DNA of 14,628 bases. It comes from CAYJHC01 sp964370035. GTDB taxonomy: Bacteria; Bacillota; Clostridia; Peptostreptococcales; Anaerovoracaceae. The stretch is taken from contig CAYJGT010000037.1 of NCBI GenBank assembly GCA_964370035.1, positions 1-14,628 on the forward strand, in the 5' to 3' direction. This document shows, piece after piece, positions 1-6,747 of this stretch. Both the position numbers and the translations under genes were made by a program. Under the pieces are notes generated by a model. That model was not told the origin of the DNA, made no database searches, and saw only the letters and a program-made list of their open reading frames with translations. The stretch's first letter is position 1, and every line of letters starts with the position of its first letter.

Positions 1-18
1 GGCACCATTAAGCAGTTT

Positions 19-52
19 CTCGATGCTAATGCACGAGGGATTGTTTTTTTTT
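19..52 (+). terminator. Possible terminator or leader hairpin upstream of tdk
   Basis: CTCG (19-22) pairs with CGAG (34-37). TGC (24-26) pairs with GCA (31-33) around a TAAT loop, with one bulged A at 23. Five bases (GGATT/G) separate the stem from a run of nine T (44-52). This would suit a terminator of an upstream gene whose body lies outside the window, or an attenuator in the tdk leader, since the tdk ribosome binding site follows within 10 bases. The stem is short and bulged and the spacer before the T run is longer than usual, so this is a weak call. Confidence 0.3.
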
Positions 53-73
53 AGAAAGAAAGAGGTGATATCT

Positions 74-673
74 ATGGCGCAATTATTTTTTAAGTATAGC
101 ACAATGAATGCAGGGAAGTCACTGGAAGTATTAAAAGTTGCATACAACTATGAAGAGCGAGGAAAAAATGTTCTGTTGCTGAGCCCATTATTAGATACTG
201 AAACGGGTAAGGCTATAATTAAAACTAGATTAGGTCTAGAGAGAGAAGCTGTTTCTGTTTCTGATGATACAAATATTCTAGATATCTTTTTGAAAGAGAA
301 TCAGATTAAAAAAATTGATTGTGTTATTATTGATGAAAGCCAATTTTTATTAAAACACCATATAGAAGAAGTTGTTGAGATAGTAGACAGTTGTAATACT
401 CCTGTTTTAGCTTTTGGCTTAAAGAATGACTTTAAAAATGAACTTTTCGAAGGATCTTATTACCTACTTGTGAATGCAGATAAGATAGAGGAGATAAAAA
501 CTATCTGCTGGTGTGGGCGAAAGGCAACTATGATTGGTAGGGTTCAAGATGGTAGAATTATTAAACAAGGAGAGCAGAAAGTTATAGGAGGCCTAGATCT
601 ATATGTCCCGTTGTGTAGAAAACACTATAATGACGGAAGGATAAGTTCAAACAGGGAAACTATAGATAGTTAG
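74..673 (+). CDS. tdk: Thymidine kinase (type II)
   Basis: Phosphorylates thymidine (and deoxyuridine) to the 5'-monophosphate with ATP in the pyrimidine salvage pathway, in the cytosol. The 199-residue protein opens with MAQLFFKYSTMNAGKS, which carries the P-loop (about residues 8-16). DESQF follows at 87-91, with the expected catalytic Glu88. A structural zinc site is supplied by CWC (Cys145, Cys147) and CRKH (Cys181, His184). The opening and the zinc-site spacing follow the E. coli/lactic-acid-bacterial branch rather than the 'GPMFSGKS' branch typical of Bacillus and many clostridia. I chose ATG 74 because GAGGTG lies 6 bases upstream and the family starts with MAQL. An ATG at 23 would add 17 unlike residues lying over the hairpin. 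It appears to be a single gene or the last of an upstream operon, and it ends at the strong terminator at 713-740. Confidence 0.93.
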   Translation: MAQLFFKYSTMNAGKSLEVLKVAYNYEERGKNVLLLSPLLDTETGKAIIKTRLGLEREAVSVSDDTNILDIFLKENQIKKIDCVIIDESQFLLKHHIEEVVEIVDSCNTPVLAFGLKNDFKNELFEGSYYLLVNADKIEEIKTICWCGRKATMIGRVQDGRIIKQGEQKVIGGLDLYVPLCRKHYNDGRISSNRETIDS

Positions 674-712
674 CAGATATATTATTGCGGCCTATAGAGA
701 AAAGATGATGAC

Positions 713-740
713 AAAAAAAGAGCTAACAAGCTCTTTTTTT
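713..740. terminator. Bidirectional rho-independent terminator between tdk and the MATE remnant
   Basis: A perfect 12-bp stem (713-724 with 729-740) closes an AACA loop: seven A and GAGCT on the left, AGCTC and seven T on the right. Both strands therefore end in a U tract. It sits between two converging genes, 39 bases after the tdk stop and directly against the stop of the minus-strand gene at 741, so it can serve both. Confidence 0.9.
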
Positions 741-1259
741 CTATTGGACAATTGGTTCGTCAGAATCAAAGTCAGAATCTCTTCGATTACGTTCGTAGAT
801 ATAATAGTAGACCCCACATAGGATTAGCATTACTACTGCTGCAAGTACAGTTGATAAGCCTATTGTGAACAGGGAAGAATATTCCGTAGTGCTAATAAAA
901 TAAGCGAAAGGCACTTTGACAACACAGGCGCCTAAAAGGCCTTGTATCATGACAAATTTGGTCTTTCCTACACCGACAAAATACCCTGTGAAACAGAAAA
1001 CTAATGCTAGTAATCCAGTTTCTAGGGATGTGGCCTTTAAGAATTCAAAAGAGGCTTGAACTACAGCTGGATCAATGGTTTGGCTACCGATAGCTACGGC
1101 TGAAATATCAGATGTTTGTGCAAATCTAGACACTACCCATAAGTCAACAACACCATATAGGAATTGAAGGGCTAGTGCTCCCATTATTGGAAGGGCAAAT
1201 TTAACTAGTGGTGAGAAAATTGGTCCTTTAATAAAGTTTGATTCTTGATTGATTTTCAT
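741..1259 (-). pseudogene. MATE-family efflux transporter with a large in-frame internal deletion
   Basis: The 172-residue product joins the two ends of a MATE (multidrug and toxin extrusion) transporter, whose full proteins have about 440-460 residues and 12 membrane helices. Residues 1-60 match the N-terminus (cytosolic lead, then helix 1: FALPIMGALALQFLYGVVDL, ending AVAIGSQ). Residues 61-172 match the C-terminal third (IDPAVVQASFEFLKA, then FTGYFVGVGKTKFVMIQG, then the last helices and a charged acidic tail). The junction falls near positions 1076-1082. About 270-280 residues, helices 2 to roughly 9, are missing, yet the frame is intact. A working Na+/H+-drug antiporter is not expected. 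Start ATG 1259 has GGGAAAAC just upstream. The frame being kept might mean a recent deletion, or a small membrane protein that is still made. The upstream repeats at 1270-1437 are probably linked to the decay. Confidence 0.75.
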
Positions 1260-1269
1260 GTTTTCCCTT

Positions 1270-1437
1270 TTTTTTACTATTAAGCTGTCTTCTAGTTTTT
1301 CGTTTTTTACGCTTAAGCTGGTTTTCGTGATTTGCCTTTTTTACACTTAAGCTGGTTTTCATGATTTGCCTTTTTTACACTTAAGCTGGTTTTACGTTTT
1401 CGCTTTTTTTTAGATTAAACTTGTTTTATGTTTCTAA
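1270..1437 (-). repeat. Tandem ~34-bp repeat array (five units) before the MATE remnant
   Basis: Five head-to-tail units occupy 1270-1302, 1303-1336, 1337-1370, 1371-1403 and 1404-about 1437. Units 2 and 3 are each 34 bp and differ at two positions; the outer units are more decayed. Each begins (plus strand) with a run of T, then ACxCTTAAGCTGGTTTT, then an ATG/CGTG-like spot and a TTTGCC-like end. Read on the minus strand, a unit gives an A-rich tract, GGCAAATC, then ATGAAAACC. That strongly resembles the initiation region of the adjacent gene at 1251-1267 (14 of 17 bases match). Units abut with no spacers, so this is not CRISPR. The span 1260-1477 otherwise holds no convincing gene. Confidence 0.85.
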
Positions 1438-1477
1438 GCGATAAAATACTACAAGACTGATTGTAATTTTGAAAGTG

Positions 1478-2434
1478 TTAAGTTTCTGTTAACTGAATTG
1501 CGTTACCTTGTATTAAATTCCGGTTTCTCATTTTATGAGTTATTTGGTTTAGAATAGTCAATTTGTTATAAGACCAAGGTGGAGAAATAAGCAAACTTCT
1601 TGGAACGTCAGCAGTAAGTCTGTGAATTGTGATATCCCAGGGAATATAAGTTAATAAGTCTGTAACCATATCTGTATATTTATCGATACTTGTGAAGGAA
1701 TTATAGCAGGGGATTGTTTGAGAAAAGGTGGAACCCTTAACTATATTAAGCATATGAAGCTTTAACCCGAAAATTCTCTTGTTGTTGTAAGGTTTAGAAG
1801 CTTCTATTACGCTTTTTTTCATCATGTCAGGGCTTTCCCCAGGAAGGCCAAGGATTAAATGGGTTACAACTTTAATATCATTTTCTAATAGTTTTTTAAC
1901 ACTGGATTCATATTGGGAAGTTGTGCATTGACGGTTTATATAATTGGCCGTATTATCATGATATGTTTGTAAACCTAACTCTACCCACAAAAATGTTTTT
2001 TTATTTAAGTCTGAAAGGTAGGATATAACATCATCACTCAAACAGTCGGGTCGAGTAGCGATTGCTATTCCAATAATTCTATCACTGTTTAAAGCTTTAG
2101 AAAATAAAGATTTAAGTTGCTCAACAGGAGCATAGGTATTTGTGTGATTTTGGAAATAAGCTATATAGCCATTTGCCTTAGACCATTTTGGAGAAAGGAG
2201 TTCTATCTGTTGGTCTAGGCTTTTTTCAAATTGATCAATAGCTTGAATAGTACTAGACATTTCTCCAGAACCGCTACTAGAACAAAAGGCACAACCATTA
2301 TATCCTTTAGTTCCATCTCTATTGGGGCAGGTAAACCCTCCATCCAAAGAAAGCTTGATTACTTTATGACCAAAATATTCTTTTAAATAGTTATTCACAG
2401 TGTGAATTCTTCTAATATCTGTAGTGCTTTCCAT
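1478..2434 (-). CDS. TIGR01212-family radical SAM protein (YtqA/YhcC-like)
   Basis: A cytosolic [4Fe-4S] radical S-adenosylmethionine enzyme of 318 residues, the family's usual length. Cys36, Cys48 and Cys51 (CPNRDGTKGYNGCAFC) form the cluster site, with the wide first spacing and LSLDGGFTCPNRDG block typical of TIGR01212. Further support comes from AIATRPDCL, LWVELGLQT and HLILGLPGE in the radical SAM barrel. Family knowledge: the Bacillus member YtqA has been linked to the late steps of wobble-uridine (cmnm5/mnm5) tRNA modification. Applying that role here is inference, and the usual partner methyltransferase (ytqB/mnmM) is not in this window. I preferred the ATG at 2434 because AAAGAG sits 10 bases upstream and family proteins begin shortly before the NNYLKEYFG block. 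An ATG at 2464 would add ten residues but has no ribosome binding site. The gene is transcribed from the promoter at 2513-2541; I see no clear terminator after it. Confidence 0.88.
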   Translation of the reverse strand: MESTTDIRRIHTVNNYLKEYFGHKVIKLSLDGGFTCPNRDGTKGYNGCAFCSSSGSGEMSSTIQAIDQFEKSLDQQIELLSPKWSKANGYIAYFQNHTNTYAPVEQLKSLFSKALNSDRIIGIAIATRPDCLSDDVISYLSDLNKKTFLWVELGLQTYHDNTANYINRQCTTSQYESSVKKLLENDIKVVTHLILGLPGESPDMMKKSVIEASKPYNNKRIFGLKLHMLNIVKGSTFSQTIPCYNSFTSIDKYTDMVTDLLTYIPWDITIHRLTADVPRSLLISPPWSYNKLTILNQITHKMRNRNLIQGNAIQLTET

Positions 2435-2512
2435 TAATAATAATCTCTTTCTGTTAAAAAACATTTTTTTAACATGTGACTAAAAAGTGAAAATCTATGT
2501 TCCTATATCAAG

Positions 2513-2541
2513 ATTATATAGGCCTGTAGTGAAAAGGTCAA
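2513..2541 (-). promoter_or_regulatory. Near-consensus sigma-A promoter for the radical SAM gene
   Basis: On the minus strand, TTGACC (2536-2541) and a perfect TATAAT (2513-2518) are separated by 17 bases. Transcription would start near 2506, leaving about 70 untranslated bases before the start codon at 2434. This is the best promoter match visible in the window. Confidence 0.75.
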
Positions 2542-2714
2542 TAAATCTCAATGTTTTCGCTAGTATTTATGCTTAATTGATAGAAAATAACATGGAATTG
2601 TGTTAATATATCTAATAGGTGAGTTTACTTTTTGCGCCAAAAGCAATAAGCAAAACTTGAATAAAAATCAACTTAAAGTAAAAAGATAAATGTGAAAGTG
2701 AACTTTACTAAAAA
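2542..2714 (+). promoter_or_regulatory. Leader region of the queH-rpe operon, promoter uncertain
   Basis: This AT-rich stretch must carry the promoter of the nine-gene + strand operon. The best candidate is an extended -10-like TG-N-TAATAT at 2601-2609. A TTGATA lies at 2577-2582, but 21 bases separate them, more than the usual 17. No preQ1 riboswitch pattern and no T-box pattern could be recognised, although the first gene belongs to queuosine metabolism. No terminator-like hairpin is visible. Confidence 0.25.
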
Positions 2715-3281
2715 ATGAGAAATTTACTACTGCATAGCTGCTGTGGACCATGTAGCACATCTGTTCTTGAAAGGGTAATAGAGGAATATAATGTTACTAT
2801 ATTTTTTTATAATCCTAATATTACAGATTTAGAAGAATATGAAAGACGGCTACAGGCTCAATTAGCAGTTATTGAATGGATAGAGAAAAAAAAGAAAAAA
2901 AAAATAGGATTGATCAGCGGAGATTATAACGTAGAAGATTTTTACAGTGAATGTAAGAAATATGATAGCTTGCCTGAAGGGGGGAAGCGTTGTGAAGTGT
3001 GTTTTGAAATTAGACTTAGAGAAACTGCATATTTAGCAAAACAGAACAACTTTGATGCCTTTACTACTACATTAACTGTAAGCCCCCAAAAAAATGCGGA
3101 AATAATTAATGATATTGGAAGAAAAATCGCTATAGAAACAGAAACGAATTTTTTGGAAGAAAATTTCAAGAAAAAAGCTGGATATCAAAGATCTATTGAG
3201 CTTTCGAAGCTGATTGGAATATATAGACAACACTATTGTGGCTGCGAATACTCATACGGAAGGAAAAGTAGGAAGCTCTGA
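2715..3281 (+). CDS. queH: Epoxyqueuosine reductase QueH (DUF208)
   Basis: Performs the last step of queuosine synthesis, reducing epoxyqueuosine to queuosine at wobble position 34 of GUN-decoding tRNAs. QueH is the iron-sulfur replacement for the cobalamin enzyme QueG. The 188-residue protein shows the family's cysteine pattern: Cys9-Cys10 and Cys13 (HSCCGPCST), Cys93 and Cys96 (RCEVCFEIRL), and Cys175 and Cys177 in the C-terminal YRQHYCGC. ATG 2715 is the first possible start after an in-frame TAA at 2709-2711. Its ribosome binding site is poor, so expression may be low. Odd feature: residues 58-63 are six lysines encoded by runs of eight and ten A (2886-2893, 2895-2904). The gene leads the operon, with only 2 bases before priA. 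The upstream queuosine genes (queC/D/E/F, tgt, queA) are not in this window. Confidence 0.93.
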   Translation: MRNLLLHSCCGPCSTSVLERVIEEYNVTIFFYNPNITDLEEYERRLQAQLAVIEWIEKKKKKKIGLISGDYNVEDFYSECKKYDSLPEGGKRCEVCFEIRLRETAYLAKQNNFDAFTTTLTVSPQKNAEIINDIGRKIAIETETNFLEENFKKKAGYQRSIELSKLIGIYRQHYCGCEYSYGRKSRKL

Positions 3282-3283
3282 GA

Positions 3284-5317
3284 ATGAAAAAAGTAAATGT
3301 TGTAATTGATAGTAAAGCAAACCAAACTGATATAGAGTATACCTACTTATGCCCAGAAGAAATTGCGCGTATAGGAAATATTGTCAAAGTTCCATTTGGC
3401 AGGGGAAATAGAGAGACGAGAGGGTGCATAGTTAGAACAGTCCAGGATGAAGGCGTTAGTAAAAATTTAAAGACTGTTAGAGAAGTAACGGATATTTCTT
3501 TGACGGAAGAAATTGTTGAAACAGCCAGGTGGATGAAGGGAAGATACTATTGTAGATTTTTTGACTGTTTAAATCTGTTTATCCCTACAGGAACACCCCC
3601 TAAAAGAGAATTAAAGGATGTTTATAATGAAGAAATAGTTCCTTTTGAAAAAATAGAGGAATTAACCGATGAACAAAAAACCACATTAGAGTCAATAAAA
3701 AAAGCATTTGTGAAAGAAAAACAAGAGCTTTTCTTAGTACATGGGGTAACGGGGAGCGGAAAAACCCAGGTTTATATAAGTGCCATTGAAGAACTCCTAA
3801 AAATGGACTCAAGTAAAACAGCTATCGTGATGGTTCCTGAAATAGCATTAACGAAGCAGATAATTGATAGATTTGCAAAAGTTTTTGGGAAGGAAAAAAT
3901 TGCAATTTTACATAGTCGTCTAACTGCGAAGCAAAGATATCAGCAGTGGGAGAATATTAAAAGTGGGCAAGTAAATGTAGTGATTGGAGCTAGGTCTGCA
4001 ATATTTGCACCACTTACTAATATAGGCTTAATTATTTTAGATGAAGAACATGAATCCACATATAAATCAGATAAGACACCTAGATATGAAACAGTGGAGA
4101 TAGCAATAAAAAGAACAAGAGCATATGGAGGCACAGTAATACTTGGAAGTGCAACGCCTTCTGTGGTAACTTACCAAAGAGCTATGGAAGGTATATATAA
4201 ATATTTGCCTATGAAGGAAAGGTATAATAAAGTAGAACTTCCAGATGTTGAAATAATAGATATTAGCAATGAACTTAAAGAAGGAAACAAGACTTCCATT
4301 AGCCGAAGATTATATGAGCAAATGAAAGAGACCTTAGAAGGAAATAAGCAAATTATCTTATTTCTGAACAGAAGAGGATATGCAACATATATAACTTGCA
4401 AATATTGTGACTACATAATGAAGTGCGAAGATTGTGAAGTCACACTAACATATCATAAGGATACGGAATCTTTTGATTGCCATTACTGCGGAAAAAGAAT
4501 GGCCTCCACTGTGACCTGTCCTAGTTGTAATGAAGAGGGTATAGTCAAACGAGGGTTCGGTACAGAAAAGGTTTTGGAAGAGGTGAAAATTCTTTTTCCA
4601 GAAAAGGTGATTGAAAGGTTAGATTTAGACACAAGTAAAAAGGCTGGGTTTTTAGAGAAAACACTTAAGAACTTTGGCAAAGGAAAAATTCATATTCTAA
4701 TGGGGACACAAATTGTATCAAAAGGGTTAGACTTTCAAAATGTTGGATTAGTGGGTGTTTTATCGGCAGACTTGGCGTTGAACATACCAGACTACAGATC
4801 TTCAGAGAGATGCTTTCAACTTGTGACTCAGGCAGCAGGTAGGGCAGGCAGAGGAGATGAAAAGGGAAGGGTTGCATTACAGACATTTAATCCTGACCAC
4901 TATACAATTAAAGCTGGCGCAAACCAAGACTATGAAGGGTTTTTTCAAAAAGAAATTGAACTTAGAAAGTTTTTAAACTACCCTCCATTTTCAGACATTA
5001 TTCAAATTGTAATTTCTAGTAAGGAACTTGAATTTTCAAAATATAATGCTGAACAGTGTAAGCTAGCGCTAATAAAAATGCTTGGTTGTGAAGCCGAAAA
5101 GAATATTTTCAAACCAGAAGAAATGATAAGTTTAGATAAAGATATGTATAAATATCAATTAATTGTTAGAAGCCCTAGAGAAGAAAAAGCTAAGTATTCT
5201 GGAGCCTTAAAGGCTCTAAGAAATAGCTTCGTTGAAAGTGAAAGCAATAAAGATTTAGGCAAAATGAATTTACAAATATCAATTGATGTAAATCCATATA
5301 ATACATTAAGGGGATAA
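3284..5317 (+). CDS. priA: Primosomal protein N' (replication restart helicase PriA), short form
   Basis: A 3'-to-5' superfamily 2 DNA helicase that recognises stalled forks and reloads the replicative helicase. Domains: 3'-DNA-binding domain, residues 1-105; helicase lobe 1 with Walker A GVTGSGKT (154-161) and DEEH (253-256); lobe 2 with GRAGRG near 519-524. An eight-cysteine zinc region lies between the lobes (Cys372, 375, 381, 384, 399, 402, 412, 415), and a C-terminal domain ends in DVNPYNTL. At 677 residues it is shorter than the usual 730-800. Only about 20 residues join the DNA-binding domain to the helicase (LTDEQK near 128), where E. coli PriA has about 85, including the winged-helix domain. 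That domain therefore seems absent. The C-terminal 'GP.PA' segment is also poorly kept (FKPEEMISL). All catalytic and zinc motifs remain. The start has AGGAAG 8 bases upstream, inside queH, so translation is probably coupled. Confidence 0.95.
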   Translation: MKKVNVVIDSKANQTDIEYTYLCPEEIARIGNIVKVPFGRGNRETRGCIVRTVQDEGVSKNLKTVREVTDISLTEEIVETARWMKGRYYCRFFDCLNLFIPTGTPPKRELKDVYNEEIVPFEKIEELTDEQKTTLESIKKAFVKEKQELFLVHGVTGSGKTQVYISAIEELLKMDSSKTAIVMVPEIALTKQIIDRFAKVFGKEKIAILHSRLTAKQRYQQWENIKSGQVNVVIGARSAIFAPLTNIGLIILDEEHESTYKSDKTPRYETVEIAIKRTRAYGGTVILGSATPSVVTYQRAMEGIYKYLPMKERYNKVELPDVEIIDISNELKEGNKTSISRRLYEQMKETLEGNKQIILFLNRRGYATYITCKYCDYIMKCEDCEVTLTYHKDTESFDCHYCGKRMASTVTCPSCNEEGIVKRGFGTEKVLEEVKILFPEKVIERLDLDTSKKAGFLEKTLKNFGKGKIHILMGTQIVSKGLDFQNVGLVGVLSADLALNIPDYRSSERCFQLVTQAAGRAGRGDEKGRVALQTFNPDHYTIKAGANQDYEGFFQKEIELRKFLNYPPFSDIIQIVISSKELEFSKYNAEQCKLALIKMLGCEAEKNIFKPEEMISLDKDMYKYQLIVRSPREEKAKYSGALKALRNSFVESESNKDLGKMNLQISIDVNPYNTLRG

Positions 5318-5320
5318 ATG

Positions 5321-5800
5321 ATGGCGATAAGAAACATTTTTGTAGAAGGCGATGAAGTTTTACGAAAAAAAGCAAAGGAAGTAACTGAGATAACTCCAAA
5401 AGTTATTGAGTTACTCGATGACATGAAAGACACTATGAACTCTGCAAATGGAGTAGGAATTGCAGCGCCTCAAGTAGGTGTGTTAAGGAAGGTGATAATT
5501 GTTCACTATGATCCTGATGATGCAAATACTTATTATGAGTTTATTAATCCGGAATTACTAGAAGAAGAAGGGAGCCAAGAAGGAACTGAAGGTTGCCTAA
5601 GTCTTCCAGGACATCTAGGGCTTGTTGAGAGACCTGAGAAAGTAAGGATTAGAGGGCTAAACAGAGAGGGTGTTTCTAAGGAATACATTTTTGAAGGCTT
5701 CCCAGCAGTAGTTGTTTGTCATGAGATGGATCATTTAGAAGGAATTTTATATAAAGACAAGTCCAAAATCTACGGCAAAGAAGAGGAGTTTGCAGAATAA
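5321..5800 (+). CDS. def: Peptide deformylase
   Basis: Removes the formyl group from the N-terminal methionine of nascent proteins, using a bound Fe2+ or similar metal. The 159-residue protein has all three signature motifs: GVGIAAPQVG (44-53), EGCLSLPG with metal-binding Cys92, and HEMDHLEG with His134, catalytic Glu135 and His138. The small size and lack of the insert found in longer Bacillus/Staphylococcus type-2 enzymes suggest type 1. Two ATGs lie side by side (5318, 5321). I chose 5321 because it stands 6 bases from AAGGGGA (5308-5314) and gives the usual MAIRNI start, but 5318 is possible. It directly follows the priA stop, and its own stop shares one base with the fmt start (TAATG), so the formyl-removing and formyl-adding enzymes are translationally coupled. 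Confidence 0.97.
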   Translation: MAIRNIFVEGDEVLRKKAKEVTEITPKVIELLDDMKDTMNSANGVGIAAPQVGVLRKVIIVHYDPDDANTYYEFINPELLEEEGSQEGTEGCLSLPGHLGLVERPEKVRIRGLNREGVSKEYIFEGFPAVVVCHEMDHLEGILYKDKSKIYGKEEEFAE

Positions 5801-6732
5801 TGAAAATAGTTTTTATGGGAACACCAGACTTTGCAGTACCAAGCCTAGAAAGAATTTACCAAGAAGGTCACGAAGTCGGAGCTGTTGTAACTCAACCAGA
5901 TACAGCAAGAGACAGAGGTAAAAAACTAAAATACACTAAGGTGAAAGAAAAAGCATTAGAATTAGGGCTAAAGGTTTTACAACCAGAAAAGGTAAAGGGG
6001 AATTCCCAGTTTATAGAAGAAATTACAGAGTATGAGCCTGATGTGATAGTAGTAGTTGCTTATGGAAAAATATTACCTAAAGAAATTTTAGATATTCCAA
6101 AGAAAGCCTGCCTCAATATTCATGGTTCACTTCTTCCAAAGCTTAGAGGGGCAGCTCCAATACAAAGAGCAATAATTGAAGGCCATGAAAAAACAGGCAT
6201 TACCATTATGGAAATGGGAGAAGGCCTTGATACAGGAGATATGCTTTTAAAAGGAGAAATGAAAATAACTAGAGAAAATACAGGAGAACTTTTCGAGAAG
6301 TTAAGCCTTATGGGTGGAGAGTTAATTGTAGAAGCATTAGATGATATAGATAATCTGCTGGACAAAAAAGAAAAACAAAATGAGGATGAAGCAACTTATG
6401 CCGCAATGATTTTTAAAGAGGAAGGTCAAGTGAATTTTGAAAAGACAGCAGCGGAAGTTGATAATCATATAAGAGGGATGACACCAGCACCAGGAGCTTT
6501 TAGTATATATAAGGGAGAAAAAATCAAATTGTTTTCACCTGAAATACTGAAAGACGAAAGTGAACCAAATGAACCAGGGAAGATTGTAAGAGTTGATAAA
6601 GAAGGCCTAGTTGTAGCAACAAATGATAAACTTGTTGCCATTAAAGAAGTTCAATTTCCAGGGAAAAAAAGAATGACTGTAAAAGATTATATAGTTGGAA
6701 ATAGAATCGACGAAGGGCTACTGCTAATGTAG
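5800..6732 (+). CDS. fmt: Methionyl-tRNA formyltransferase
   Basis: Transfers a formyl group from 10-formyltetrahydrofolate to Met-tRNA(fMet) to make the initiator tRNA. The 310-residue protein has the N-terminal Rossmann formyltransferase domain starting MKIVFMGTPDFAVPSL. The catalytic block CLNIHGSLLPKLRGAAPIQ supplies Asn106 and His108, and TGITIMEMGEGLDTGDML supplies Asp144. From about residue 205 the C-terminal tRNA-binding barrel follows (HIRGMTPAPGAFSIYKGEKI). Length and motifs are normal. Its ATG overlaps the def stop by one base; the ribosome binding site lies inside the end of def (GAGGAG, 5783-5788). rsmB follows after 15 bases. In some relatives a zinc metallopeptidase gene stands between fmt and rsmB; none is present here. 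Confidence 0.97.
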   Translation: MKIVFMGTPDFAVPSLERIYQEGHEVGAVVTQPDTARDRGKKLKYTKVKEKALELGLKVLQPEKVKGNSQFIEEITEYEPDVIVVVAYGKILPKEILDIPKKACLNIHGSLLPKLRGAAPIQRAIIEGHEKTGITIMEMGEGLDTGDMLLKGEMKITRENTGELFEKLSLMGGELIVEALDDIDNLLDKKEKQNEDEATYAAMIFKEEGQVNFEKTAAEVDNHIRGMTPAPGAFSIYKGEKIKLFSPEILKDESEPNEPGKIVRVDKEGLVVATNDKLVAIKEVQFPGKKRMTVKDYIVGNRIDEGLLLM

Positions 6733-6747
6733 ATGAAAGGGTTAAAA

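Noticed and set aside
1228..1362. A minus-strand frame of 44 codons starting at the ATG in the repeat array (MKTSLSVKKANH...)
   Set aside because: It is made of the A-rich repeat units and runs out of frame into the MATE start. Lysine richness follows from A runs, and no family is recognisable.
1270..1437. The repeat array as a CRISPR
   Set aside because: Units follow each other without spacers and decay toward both ends, and there are no cas genes.
2542..2714. preQ1 riboswitch in front of queH
   Set aside because: I could not find the C-rich loop hairpin and A-rich tail pattern. QueH also acts at the last tRNA-bound step, where such control is less usual.
3600..4886. Several antisense open frames of 60-80 codons within priA
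   Set aside because: They lie opposite a well-supported gene, lack ribosome binding sites and show no known motifs.
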